This document shows positions 22,477 through 34,700 of a stretch of 64,000 nt of DNA, one piece after another. The stretch covers positions 10,292,001-10,356,000 of the forward strand of contig CP075495.1 in the NCBI GenBank assembly GCA_021613535.1. Reading direction: 5' to 3'. Below the pieces are notes generated by a model. That model had not been told where the DNA came from. It searched no databases and saw only the letters and a list, made by a program, of their open reading frames with translations. Origin of the DNA: Adineta vaga (taxonomy: Eukaryota > Rotifera). The position numbers were made by a program, and so were the translations under genes. Position 1 is the first letter of the stretch. Each line of letters starts with the position of its first letter.

Positions 22477-25400
22477 GTAAACAGTTTTAACTAGGAAAGA
22501 ATCAATTCAACTTTATATCAGTGATAGTACGTGTAGACTTTGATCTATAAAATTACGTTAAATATAAATGAAGAGAACAGAAATTATTTCTGTAGAAAAG
22601 TATTTTAAATTAGTTATAGGACTGAACAATTGATTCTCAACAGAACCTGAAAAATAAGTAATGAACCATTGCGTAGAGATTTTCATGATGTCGAGTTTTT
22701 CTTTTTCGATAAAATGTTATAACGAGGTACATTGCGATGAACACACACTAACTTGCATGACATATAATTCAATTATCTTCAACTTATCTTATCACAACGA
22801 AAGATCGTCAATGAGAAAATAAGATTTTAATTTCTTAATTGTTCTCATTGAATATTTTCTCATCTATGTTCTATAAATTTCTTGAAAAGACATGTGTTTT
22901 TTCTTGTTCATGAAATTCCCTATCAAGAGTTTTCGATTTGTTTATATTCTTGTAAACAACATCTTTTCAATGTCATTTCTATTGATTGGTGAAAACTAAT
23001 GTTAGATCAGTCACGATCACTATTTCATTGAGTAGACAATAGAAATCTTCAAACTAAATTATTCAATTTCTAAAGAATAATCAATCAATAGTTCTTAGAC
23101 AAATCCAAAGAAATAAACACTATATGAAACTATGTTTTCATAAAATACATTTAGTCAGTTTTCTTCTAATGAGAAAAGGTGACATATAATTCAAAATGAA
23201 TCTCTAATGCTGAGAAATAAAGAGAAGAATTTGCATGTGTTTAGTTTGATTGGTAATAAACTCGAATTTATAATCAAGAAAAAAAAAAGAAAACTTTATA
23301 AATATCAAATAACCATCATTTCCATATATATATCTTTGATCTGAACTAACTGACAGATTTCATTTAAGAACATCTCTTTATTTAAATTATAAACAGAAAT
23401 CATATTGATGTATACTATTCTAATTTTCATCAGTATTTTTCTTTTTGCTAGAGGAAAATCAGTGATTATCATTAGAAAGAAAGAGAAAATAATCTATAAG
23501 ACGGATTGCAATGATAAGATTTTAATACTCTTTCTATAAAGTCTTCTTAACATATTTTATAATACACTTGTTTTAATCGTCGGATAGAATCTATTTCACT
23601 TGGTATTATCATCTCAAACAATAGATTTCTTGTTGAAAAAAAAACTATATTCATATTGATTTATGTCTATGTCAAGGACTTCTTCACTTCTCGATAGGAA
23701 AAGTTCGCTTGATTAAAATAAGATAAATCCCATGTGTCACACACAAAATAGAATGGTAGTTTGATCAGAAACGTCAATGAAGTTATAATCAAATCGAAAT
23801 TTATGTAGATTTTCTTTTGTTAATAAAAAAAACTAAACCTAGTGAAAATTGATCAATAGATTAAATTATCACAAATGAAACGATTCGTATGTAATTCAAA
23901 ACATTGTCTTTGTAATTGACAAACGATAGACTTTGATATAATACATCTCTATACTTATTCTAATAAGATTACATCAAAGATAGTATAATAAAAGAGAGCG
24001 GCAGAAACATGACATGATTATGTTTTTTTGAAAAGAATCCTAAACGAACAAAAGAAGAAGAAATCGATTTCTTTCATACGTCCGAACGTTCATATTTTAT
24101 TCAGAAGAAAGTTATTTGTTTTTTTTTCTTGAATATTTACTTTGAATAATTCTTTCTCGTTTGTTTTTTTCTCTCTCAAATGAATCTTTTTCTTTCAAAT
24201 TCTAAAATTCAATGAATGAAAATTCCTATGACGACAAAAGAAAAACAATACCATGAAAAATTTTTATCTAATAATTAACTTAATTATATTTGATATTCTA
24301 TCGGCAAACTTTTATTTCTTTTCCTATCCATATTTATTATTCTTTGAAATTAGCATTCGTTCTATAAAGAAGAAGAAGAAGAAGAAAAAACGCGAGTCGA
24401 ACAAAAGCTTTTATATTAATTGAAGTTCTTTATCTAAAATGCATTGTATACTATAGTATAGTTCTAATCATTATCAAAAAGAATTGTTAACTATTTTGAA
24501 AGTAAATGATTATCACGTTTGAAAAATTTTATTGACTCTAATTTATATGAGGAGAACAAGCCAGATGGTGTGTGTGTGTGTATGGTTGCATTTTTACAAA
24601 AGAGAGAAAAGAAAAAAATAGCTATTAATCTTTGGTTCATAGGATGGTATGCATGAGAAAGTTGATTGATTGAAGTCTTCAAGATGATAGGAAGAGAAGA
24701 GATGAAGTTTTTTTATCAATCTATTATCGAATGAAATTAATCGGACGAAATTTTTATTAATTAATAGCAAAAGAAGAAAAAAAAAGTGTGTTCAAAAATG
24801 AAATCGAATTGAAAAGAAAAGGGAATGATATATTCTTTTATTTATGTAACATTTGATTAATTGTGTAATTTAACATGCAACTAGTTAAGATGATAGATTG
24901 TTATCGTTAGATTGAATAATCTATGACAGTTAAAAGGGATTAATCAGAAGAGTGTTCTAACTTATTGATGATAAAAACATATGATTTGTTTTTTTATTTT
25001 TCTTAATCCATTTGTGACAGAAATTCTTTCTTTATCTAATGAATATTAACTTATTAACGAAAGATAGTTTTTTTTTGTTTAATCTCTTGAGTATTTCACT
25101 ATTTGCCCTAAGGATACTTAGAAAACCATCAATGTCACACTTGAGACCAATAAGATAAAGCAGACAAATTTTTAGTTGTTCCTATCATGAGTGTATGTCA
25201 TGTGCCAATCGACTTCCTCCTTATTTTCCTAATTGTTTCATCATAAAATGATAGTAACACGAAAGAGACAAGAGGGATATATATATATATATATATACTC
25301 GGAGAGAACGAAGAAGTTTTTCCTCCATATTCTCCTCTTCATTCACTGTAAAATTGATCATCTTTCTCGTTCTTCGTCGACATTGTCTGTCTACGTAAGA

Positions 25401-25797
25401 GCCTTTAGTCCCGTTCTTTCGCCTAAGCTCTGGTGCTCATTCATGTCTGTTGGGGAATCACATCAATAGAACGGGCAAAGTAGGGGTGGGTTTGTTCCGT
25501 TGTATGTTTCTAACATCATGGAAAAAAAAGAAGTAGAAAAAAGAAGACGAAGACGAAGAAAAAATAAGGATCGTTGAACGTGTTCTTCTTTTTCTCATCA
25601 GCCTGCTCGAGCGCAAGTTAGTGTGTGTGTCAACAGCATTTCATCTTCATGCTTGTGTCTCTTTCTTTTTCTTATTGTGCGTATTACTCCCTGGTCTAAT
25701 TTATTTCGACGTATGTTTCTCTAAACGAGAAAGACAACATAGTTAAATCATTATATAACAAGAAAATAAGAGAAAAAGATTTGAATTATTTTCAATC
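22477..25797. other. Gene-free 3.3 kb upstream of Cav2
   Basis: No coding frame with support. It contains a (GAA)n purine run at about 24369-24386, a (GT)n tract near 24571-24580, a (TA)n tract at about 25278-25297 and a purine-rich GAAGACGAAGA stretch at about 25533-25560. As the long upstream flank of a neuronal ion-channel gene, it likely contains its promoter and 5'UTR. Confidence 0.5.
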
Positions 25798-28700
25798 ATG
25801 GGTGATTTCAATAATGTTTCTGCTATGATCAGGGCGCTCAAAGAAGGTGGAAATTTAGCAGCATTAACTGGTGGTGATCCACATAATCTTCATTCGGGAC
25901 GACGTGGTGCATGGAAAGCGAAAATAAAACATTATGCCAAACAGATTAATTCATCGACTCAACGTTCATTATTTATATTTAAGAAAAACAATTGGATACG
26001 AAAACGAGCTAATGATGTTATTGAATGGAAGTAAGTTCTTCTCTTTCTGTTTTTTTTAGGATAAAAAACGAACTGATTTATCAAGTCAATGTCTCTCTTA
26101 CATTGTTTTATTTTTAAATATTTATTATAGTCCTTTTGAATATATGGTGCTGTTAACAATCATAGCTAATTGTATTGTCCTTGCACTTGAAGAACATTTA
26201 CCACATGATGATAAAACAACATTAGCTAGATCATTGGTTTGTACTGATAAGAATTGTAGATTTTATGTACAAATCGTTGTGTTCTTTCGTAGGAGAAAAC
26301 AGAAATTTATTTTATTGGAATCTTTTGTTTTGAAGCTGCACTGAAAATAATTGCACTCGGTTTTGTATTACATGAGGGTTCATATCTTCGAAGTCTTTGG
26401 AATGTGATGGATTTCGTTGTTGTTGTGACTGGGTAAGTTACAATTGAATACATTTTTCTTGTGTTTTATTAGTTTATAATTATTCGAACTTTATCATTCT
26501 TTTAGTCTAGCAACGATTAGTATTAAGAAGAATAGTTCGTTTGATTTACGAACATTACGTGCGGTTCGAGTGCTTCGACCACTAAAATTGGTCTCAGGCA
26601 TTCCAAGTTTGTTTCTTTTCTTCATAATAAAATAAAGACAGAAATCTATATGAGCTTTGAATAGGTCTTCAAGTGGTGCTTAAATCTATATTAAAGGCCA
26701 TGGCTCCGTTGTTTCAAATAGCTCTTCTCGTTCTTTTTGCTATTATTATATTTGCTATCATTGGTCTTGAATTATATTCAGGCGTGTTTCATACAACATG
26801 TTTTTATGCAAATCGAACAGGTAAAATACTGCTAAAAATATGTAACATGAAGCATTCAGTATATTTTAACTGTCTAATTATGTTGAGTATAATGTAGACA
26901 TACATATCTTTGACATTCTCTAGTCGAAAAGAATTATTTGTGTCTCGAGAGAATAAAGATCTTATCTATCCTATTTTCTAAAAGTAATTGATTTATTTTT
27001 AGCTGCTGATCCTGATAGTGAAGAATGTAAGTTTTCTTTTCTATTTGTCACTATTTTCTTTGAATACTATCGAATAAATTTTCAGTAATATATAAAGGTG
27101 ATGATCATCAACCAACAACATGTGGAATACCCGGAGGTAAAATTTTTGCTTAAGAAAAGAGAAAAAAACGGTAATTTGAAAGAACATTTCCTGTTTTGCC
27201 ATAGAACCTATATGGGGTTGGTTAAATATGAAACATGGCGTATTTACATGTAATATTGCCAATGAATCCCTTGTGTGTCAAGAATATTGGAAAGGACCTA
27301 ATCAAGGCATCACTAGCTTTGATAATATAGGTTTTGCAATGTTAACTGTCTTTCAATGTATCACTATGGAAGGTTGGACACAAATATTATATTGGACAAA
27401 TGATGCTGTAGGAACACTATTTAATTGGCTTTATTTTGTACCTTTGATTATTCTTGGTTCATTCTTTATGCTTAATCTTGTTCTCGGTGTTCTAAGCGGG
27501 TAATGATTGGAAAAGACGAAGACTTTTGAACATGAAATATGCTTGTTTAATTATCTATAGAGAATTTGCAAAAGAAAGAGAACGTGTAGAAAATCGTCGT
27601 GCATTTTTAAAAATTCGTCGACAACAACAAATTGAACGTGAATATAATAATTATATCGAGTGGATTAATCGAGCTGGTAAGAATTATTTCTTATCAAAAG
27701 TTTAATCTATCGTCTCTTTCATTCGCTCTTCTACAGAGGATGTTATTCTCAATGAAGAACGAACGACTGAACAAGAAAGACGAGCTATTCATGAAGGTAA
27801 ATTTCCATATCCTTAATAAAAGAAAATGATCTAAGTGAAGAAATATTTGGTTAGCACGCAAATATGCTCAATTAAAGAAAACTCGACATAATCGAGTTGG
27901 TAAACAACATAGTGTTGATGATGATGAAGAAGATATTGGTATGTAGAATGCATAAGATCGAATGATCGTATGATTGACATTGAAAATTTGTTAGATAATG
28001 CATTCAATCGTGGTCGTGGTACAGATACGGAAAGAGCAGATCGTCCACGAACTTTTATGCGTCGTTGGCATATTCAACAACGTGTGATCAAGTAAGAAAC
28101 CTATTTGCAAGAAATGATCTAGTATTGATTCATTTATTGTATTTAGAAGTAAAATTCGTATCTTAGTGAAAACTCAAGCATTTTATTGGACTGTAATTGT
28201 TTTTGTGTTTTTAAATACTGCATGTGTTGCTATTGAACATGATCGACAAAATCAATTTTTAACAGATTTTTTATGTATGATCTTTTATTCGAGAAAAAAA
28301 ACAAGTAAACAAATAATGATTGATTCGATTCGATTTAGATTATGCTGAATTTGTTTTTCTTGGTTTATTCGTTTTTGAAATGCTTTTCAAAATGTATGGA
28401 TTAGGAGTAAATCAATATTTTGCATCGTCATTTAATATATTTGATTGTGTGGTATGTTTTTCATCTATTTCCTCGTCGAATAATATACATCTTTTTTATT
28501 AAGGTTATTTTTGGATCAATATTCGAAGTATTTTGGACGTATTTTCATCCGGAAGAATCTTTTGGTGTTTCAGTTCTTCGATCTTTACGTCTATTGAGAA
28601 TATTCAAAGTGACAAGGTTAGTAAAGAACAAATAGAACGGAGAAAACTTATTTCTTATTGATTCCATTTGTTTCGAAGTTATAATTTGGATCTTAATATA

Positions 28701-31700
28701 GTAATCCTTTTTCCGATCTGATTCTTACAAAAGTATTAAGAAGAAAAAAAGATCTTATTTCATTTCTAATTATCTAAATTATTCGAAATCATTTCTATAG
28801 TCGGAGAGACGAACTTCTCGAGTTTCGTCGTTGTCGTCTGTATATACACTTCCGAAATACTAATTGAATTATGATGTTGTCAATAATGAAATTAAAGATT
28901 GTCTCGTTCTGATAATTATGTCATATGGATGTATATGGTTCTCTTTTTCGCTTCTTCTAGACATTGGGCATCTCTACGAAATTTAGTTGTTTCACTCTTG
29001 AGTAGTATGCGATCCATCGTTAGTTTACTGTTTCTTCTCTTCTTATTTATTCTCATATTCGCTTTATTGGGTATGCAATTATTTGGTGGCGAGTAAGTTA
29101 ATCTTTTCTTCTTCTTTTTCATTCTATTCTGTTTGCTTGTTTTTATCTCTTCTAAATAGATTTAGTTTTGAACAAGAAACTCCATTACAAAATTTTAATA
29201 AATTTGCTACTGCCTTAATTACTGTCTTTCAAGTAATGCATCGATGAAATATTATTGCGAAAAATAAAAATTAAATCTTTTCATTGATTTCATAGATTTT
29301 AACTGGTGAAGATTGGAATGAAATTATGTATAATGGTATTCGATCACAAGGAGGTGCCAATGGTAAAGGAATGATTTATTCACTTTATTTTATTATTTTG
29401 GTCTTATTTGGCAATTGTAAGTTTTGATCATCATTTCAAAGCCGAAATTAAAATGAAAATAATTTTTTAGATACACTATTGAATGTCTTTTTGGCTATTG
29501 CCGTTGATAATTTAGCTAATGCCCATGAATTAACTAAAGATGAAGAAGAAGAACAAGCAGCAGAAGAAGAGGTATTTCATTCTTATGGATTTCTTTTCGT
29601 TATAGAATAATAAATTGATTTTTAGAAACGTGAACGTGAAACAAAAGATGTCGAATTAATGTTTAAATTAGGTTCACCACCGCCACAGCCACCATCAGTA
29701 GAAGGAGGGACAACAGCACCGTCAAATGTGAAAATGAAAAAACCAGAACAAGAATCGATAACACCTAGAAATAATCTTCAACAAACGTATGTTTAACGAA
29801 AGAAAAAGAACAATCTTTTGAAATTAATTTCCTTTTTATTTTCTCTAGAACCAAAAAAGAGTATGTGAATAATGCAACTAAAACAGCTTTTGATCTTCAA
29901 ACACCACCACAACATCAACATACATCTAGTTCAAAAGATAACAGTGATTTTCTTGATCGACAATTCTTTGAAAAAGCTAATTTAGATTACATACCTGGTC
30001 TTGATTATGATATGGGCCCAGTTTTTATTCCAAGTAAAATTCAATTTATAAAGAAAAACAAAGAAAAATGTTTGTTTTTTCCGTGTCTAACAGCTCTGAA
30101 TAGACTACCAGGACTTGATGATCCAGCTGCTGCTGCTGCTGCTGCTGCTAAAGCTCGTGCAGATGAAGAGGCAAAGAAGAAAGCCGCAGCTGCTGCAGCT
30201 GCAGCTGAAGCTAAGAGAAAAGAACAAGCATCACGTGTAGTCAAACCTATTGTACCATACAGCTCAATGTTTATCTTCAGTACTACTAATCCGTAAGTGA
30301 ATTAAACAATTGTATCATGATCTTACAAGTTTTTTCTTGTTTAGTATTCGTCGATTTTGTCATTTTATTGTTACTCTTCGATATTTTGAATTACTTATTA
30401 TGATTGTCATTTGTCTTAGTTCAATTTCCTTAGCTGCTGAAGATCCTGTACATGAAAATTCTAAGCGAAATGTTATTCTAAATTATGTTGATTACGCATT
30501 TACAGGTGTATTCACAGTTGAATTATTGCTCAAAGTTTGTTGATGATAGAATTCATTATTTTTATGATATTCTTCTTTATCTTTATCTTTTTCAAAGATT
30601 GTTGATTTAGGTGTTGTATTTCACGAAGGAGCCTATTGTCGTGATGTCTGGAATTTACTTGATGCATTAGTTGTTATTTGTGCATTAGTTGCTTTTGGTT
30701 TTACGTAAGAAAACTCTAGATGATGGAAAATCTCAAGAATATATCATTGAATTTTGATTTTAGTGAGAATGGCGCTGGTAAAAACTTAAATACAATCAAA
30801 TCACTTCGTGTTCTACGTGTCTTACGACCATTAAAAACAATAAATCGTGTACCAAAATTAAAAGCTGTATTTGATTGTGTGATTACTTCATTATCGAATG
30901 TGTTGACAATATTGTAAATAAATTCATATTCTTAAATTTGAAATGAAAGTTTTTCTTCTAATTAGAATTGTTTATATGTTATTTCAATTTATTTTTGCCG
31001 TTATTGCCGTACAATTATTCAAAGGAAAATTTTATCGATGTACCGATTTATCAAAATTAACACCAGATGAATGCCAGTAAGTGTTAAACATGAATTAATT
31101 GTAGTTTTCTATTGAATAAAAATTATTTTCAGAGGATATTTCTTTGATTTTGGCGATGGAAAACATAAACCTGAACGTAAACGTCGAATATGGGAACCCT
31201 ATGATTTTACATATGATAGTGTTCCACAAGCGATGTTAACATTATTTACTGTTCAAACAGGTGAAGGATGGCCAACGTAAGTTATTGCCAGATTAATATA
31301 AGATTTTCATGAACAATATTTATAGAGTATTACAACATTCAATTGATGCAACGGGTATTAATCGTGGACCTCAACCAGGTCATCGACTTGAAATTGCGAT
31401 GTTTTATGTTGTTTATTTCATTGTATTTCCATTTTTTTTCGTCAATATTTTCGTCGCTTTAATTATTATTACATTTCAAGATCAAGGACAAAAAGAATTA
31501 GAAGAAGCAGAAATTAATAAAAATCAGGTAAGAAAGAAAAGAAAAACAAAATATTTCTTATAAAAAAAAACTTCTCTTAGAAATCTTGTATTGATTTTAC
31601 ATTAAATGCTGTACCTATTCAACGATGTAAACCAAAACAAGAAAATTCATTACGTTATCGAATATGGCAATTATGTACATCATCTTATTTTGAATTTTGT

Positions 31701-34700
31701 ATTATGGTTATGATTGCATTGAACACATGTGTATTGATGGCAAAAGTAAATGATTTATTTTTTGTTAAAATTTCTAAATATGAAATTTTTATCTTTATTT
31801 GTTAGTATTATCGAAGTCCATCGACTTATAATGATATATTAACATATGCGAATACAACATTTACTGCTCTATTTACTGTTGAAAGTATTTTGAAAATAAT
31901 TGCATTTGGTTTACGAGTATGTTGAGAAGATTGTCGAAAAGATTTAATCATTGAAATAATATTCGTATTTTTCTAGAATTATTTTCGTGATAAATGGAAT
32001 GCATTTGATTTTATTACAGTTCTTGGAAGTATTGCTGATGTACTCGTAACAGAATTTCGAGTTTGTATTCATTGAAAAGAAAATGAATAGTTTTCCAATG
32101 ATCTTCTTCATTTAGGTTACAAAACAAAACGTTGCATTTACAGCTGGTCCACAAAAGCATAAGGTATTGAAAAGAATCTATTCTTCATAATCGTAAATAT
32201 CTTTTCATATTCAGAATACATTACTCAATTTGGGTTTTCTTCGATTATTTCGTGCTGCTCGTTTAATTAAACTTCTTCGTCAAGGTTATACAATTCGTAT
32301 TCTACTTTGGACATTTATGCAGTCATTTAAAGTAACGTCTTATCTGTTCGATAGTTTATCAATTCATTCCTATATATAGGCACTTCCTTATGTTTGTCTG
32401 TTAATTGCAATGCTCTTTTTTATCTATGCAATCATTGGCATGCAGGTATGAGATATTTTCTTTTCTTTTCTTTTGATCGATTTATATAGTTCAATACGAA
32501 AAAATAATTTCTTCTCTCTTATGAGTTAAAAGAACATTTCGTTTCCCCTACAGATGTTTGGTAATATAAAAGTCGATCATGGATCGACTATACACAATCA
32601 CAATAATTTTCAGAACATTTTTCAAGCGACACTCGTCTTATTCAGGCAAGAGAAATTATTCTCTAGATAATATATATATATATTTATTCAAAAATTTGTC
32701 TTTTGACTTGAAATGAATGAATTAGAGATATTTTATATAATTTCATCTTTTCGTTTTATTTTTATTTTTTGATCTGTGATGTGATTAGTAGTGATAGTGA
32801 AGTTTTAGTTACAAATCTTTTTTTAATTTTTCTTATTCAATTTTGCATGTTTCTTGTTTTTTTTTACATAATTTCTTTTTTTTCCTTATCTTAACAAAAA
32901 GGTTTTTGGAAATGTTCGTCATGACTCGGCTAAATCCGAGATAAGTCGACACAATAATTTTTCCAATTTTTTCTATGCTTTAATGCTCTTGTTCAGGTAT
33001 TTGTGATTGTTGTCGCTTATTTGATGTGCTATTTCTAAACGAATCTGTATTCTTTATAAAAATTGAATGATTTTATTTAGATGTGCTACTGGTGAAAGTT
33101 GGCAAGCAGTTATGTTAGCATGTAAAGCTGGTGTCGAATGTCATTCAACAATAATTAGTAAATCGTTTCATCATACAAGTGTAACAACAACATCACATCA
33201 TAAAAGTGGTCATAGTTTAAATCTCAAATGTGGATCTGATTTTGCATATCTTTATTTTTGTTCATTTGTATTTCTCTCATCATTTCTAGTAAGAAATTTC
33301 ATTTGAGAAGAAACTATATGAAAGTAAACTTGTTGTTGTTTTTTTTTCTTCTTTGTTCTATTAAGATGTTAAATTTATTCGTTGCTGTTATTATGGATAA
33401 TTTTGATTATTTAACGAGAGATTCATCGATTTTAGGAGCACATCATCTAGATGAATTTCTACGAGCTTGGTCCGAATATGATCCAGATGGAACGTATGTA
33501 ACTTTTGAAAGAAAAATTTCCTGTTTGTCTTAATCGATTATTATCGAAAATAGAGGAAAATTGGAATATACAAAGATGTTTGAAATGCTACGGCTTATGT
33601 CACCACCCGTTGGTTTTGGTACGAAATGTCCATCGAAATTGGCGTATAAAGTAAGAAAACTCTCAATATATGCGAATACAACAACTTGTTAAATAACTTT
33701 TTAATATTTAGCGTTTAATTCGTATGAATATGCCAATTGATGAAAATCGACAAGTGCATTTTACTACAACACTATTTGCACTCATTCGTGAGTCTCTGGG
33801 AATCAAAATGCGTGCTGGTAAGTTTCTTAATTTCGTTTATTCACATAATTGAATGACTATTTGTAAAAAAAAAACAACCTTTTCTTCTTATAGCGGCAGA
33901 AGAAATGGATGAAGCCGATAATGAATTACGAGATGTTATATGCAAAGTTTGGCCTAATCATGCAAAAAAGAATGTCAAACTACATGAAGGTGGAACGAAA
34001 TCATTACTTGATCTAGTTGTACCACCTAAGAATGGTAAAACAAACTCGAATATCATCTTCTTATTGATCTGATTATATTTTTCTTAGAATTACATGGAAT
34101 ACCAGGTTTTCCAAAACTAACAGTTGGAAAAGTATATGCCATATGTTTATATATTGATAATTATCGATCATATAAACAAGGACATAGCAACGATACTGTA
34201 AGTTCAACTATTATAGATTTTCTTTTTCTATATGAACAGCTTAAAAATTTATCACGATACTATTACTACTAAGAATAATGATAATGAAATATTTTATATT
34301 CAAAACATCTATCTATATAGATAACGAGCAAAAGCAGTAGTCTTGCATTAATCTCAACTGATGATGAGGTCAGTTATGCCTGAATGATGCATGCTTGCCG
34401 AAGATTAACATTTTTTTCAATTAATCTTGATTTATTTTTGAAACAATTGAAAGAAAACCAATATCTTTCAATTGACTAAGAATCTATGTTATGTATTTTG
34501 TTCCATTCTTTATATTTGATTTCCCATCAAGATAGTTTTTTTAGGCATGAACATCTTCTTTTATTTATTTGCCTACCTACCTTTCTTTTACTAATTCCTA
34601 TTCATCTTGATACTATTTTAATCATACGATTCAACCAACCCCATCTTCTTCTTCTTATTTTTGCCGTAATGATTTGAACTGATTACTCATATCACATGTC

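Noticed and set aside
30041-30244. Minus-strand frame rich in polyalanine and Phe
   Set aside because: It is the antisense shadow of the Cav2 II-III linker GCT/GCA repeats, with no independent signal.
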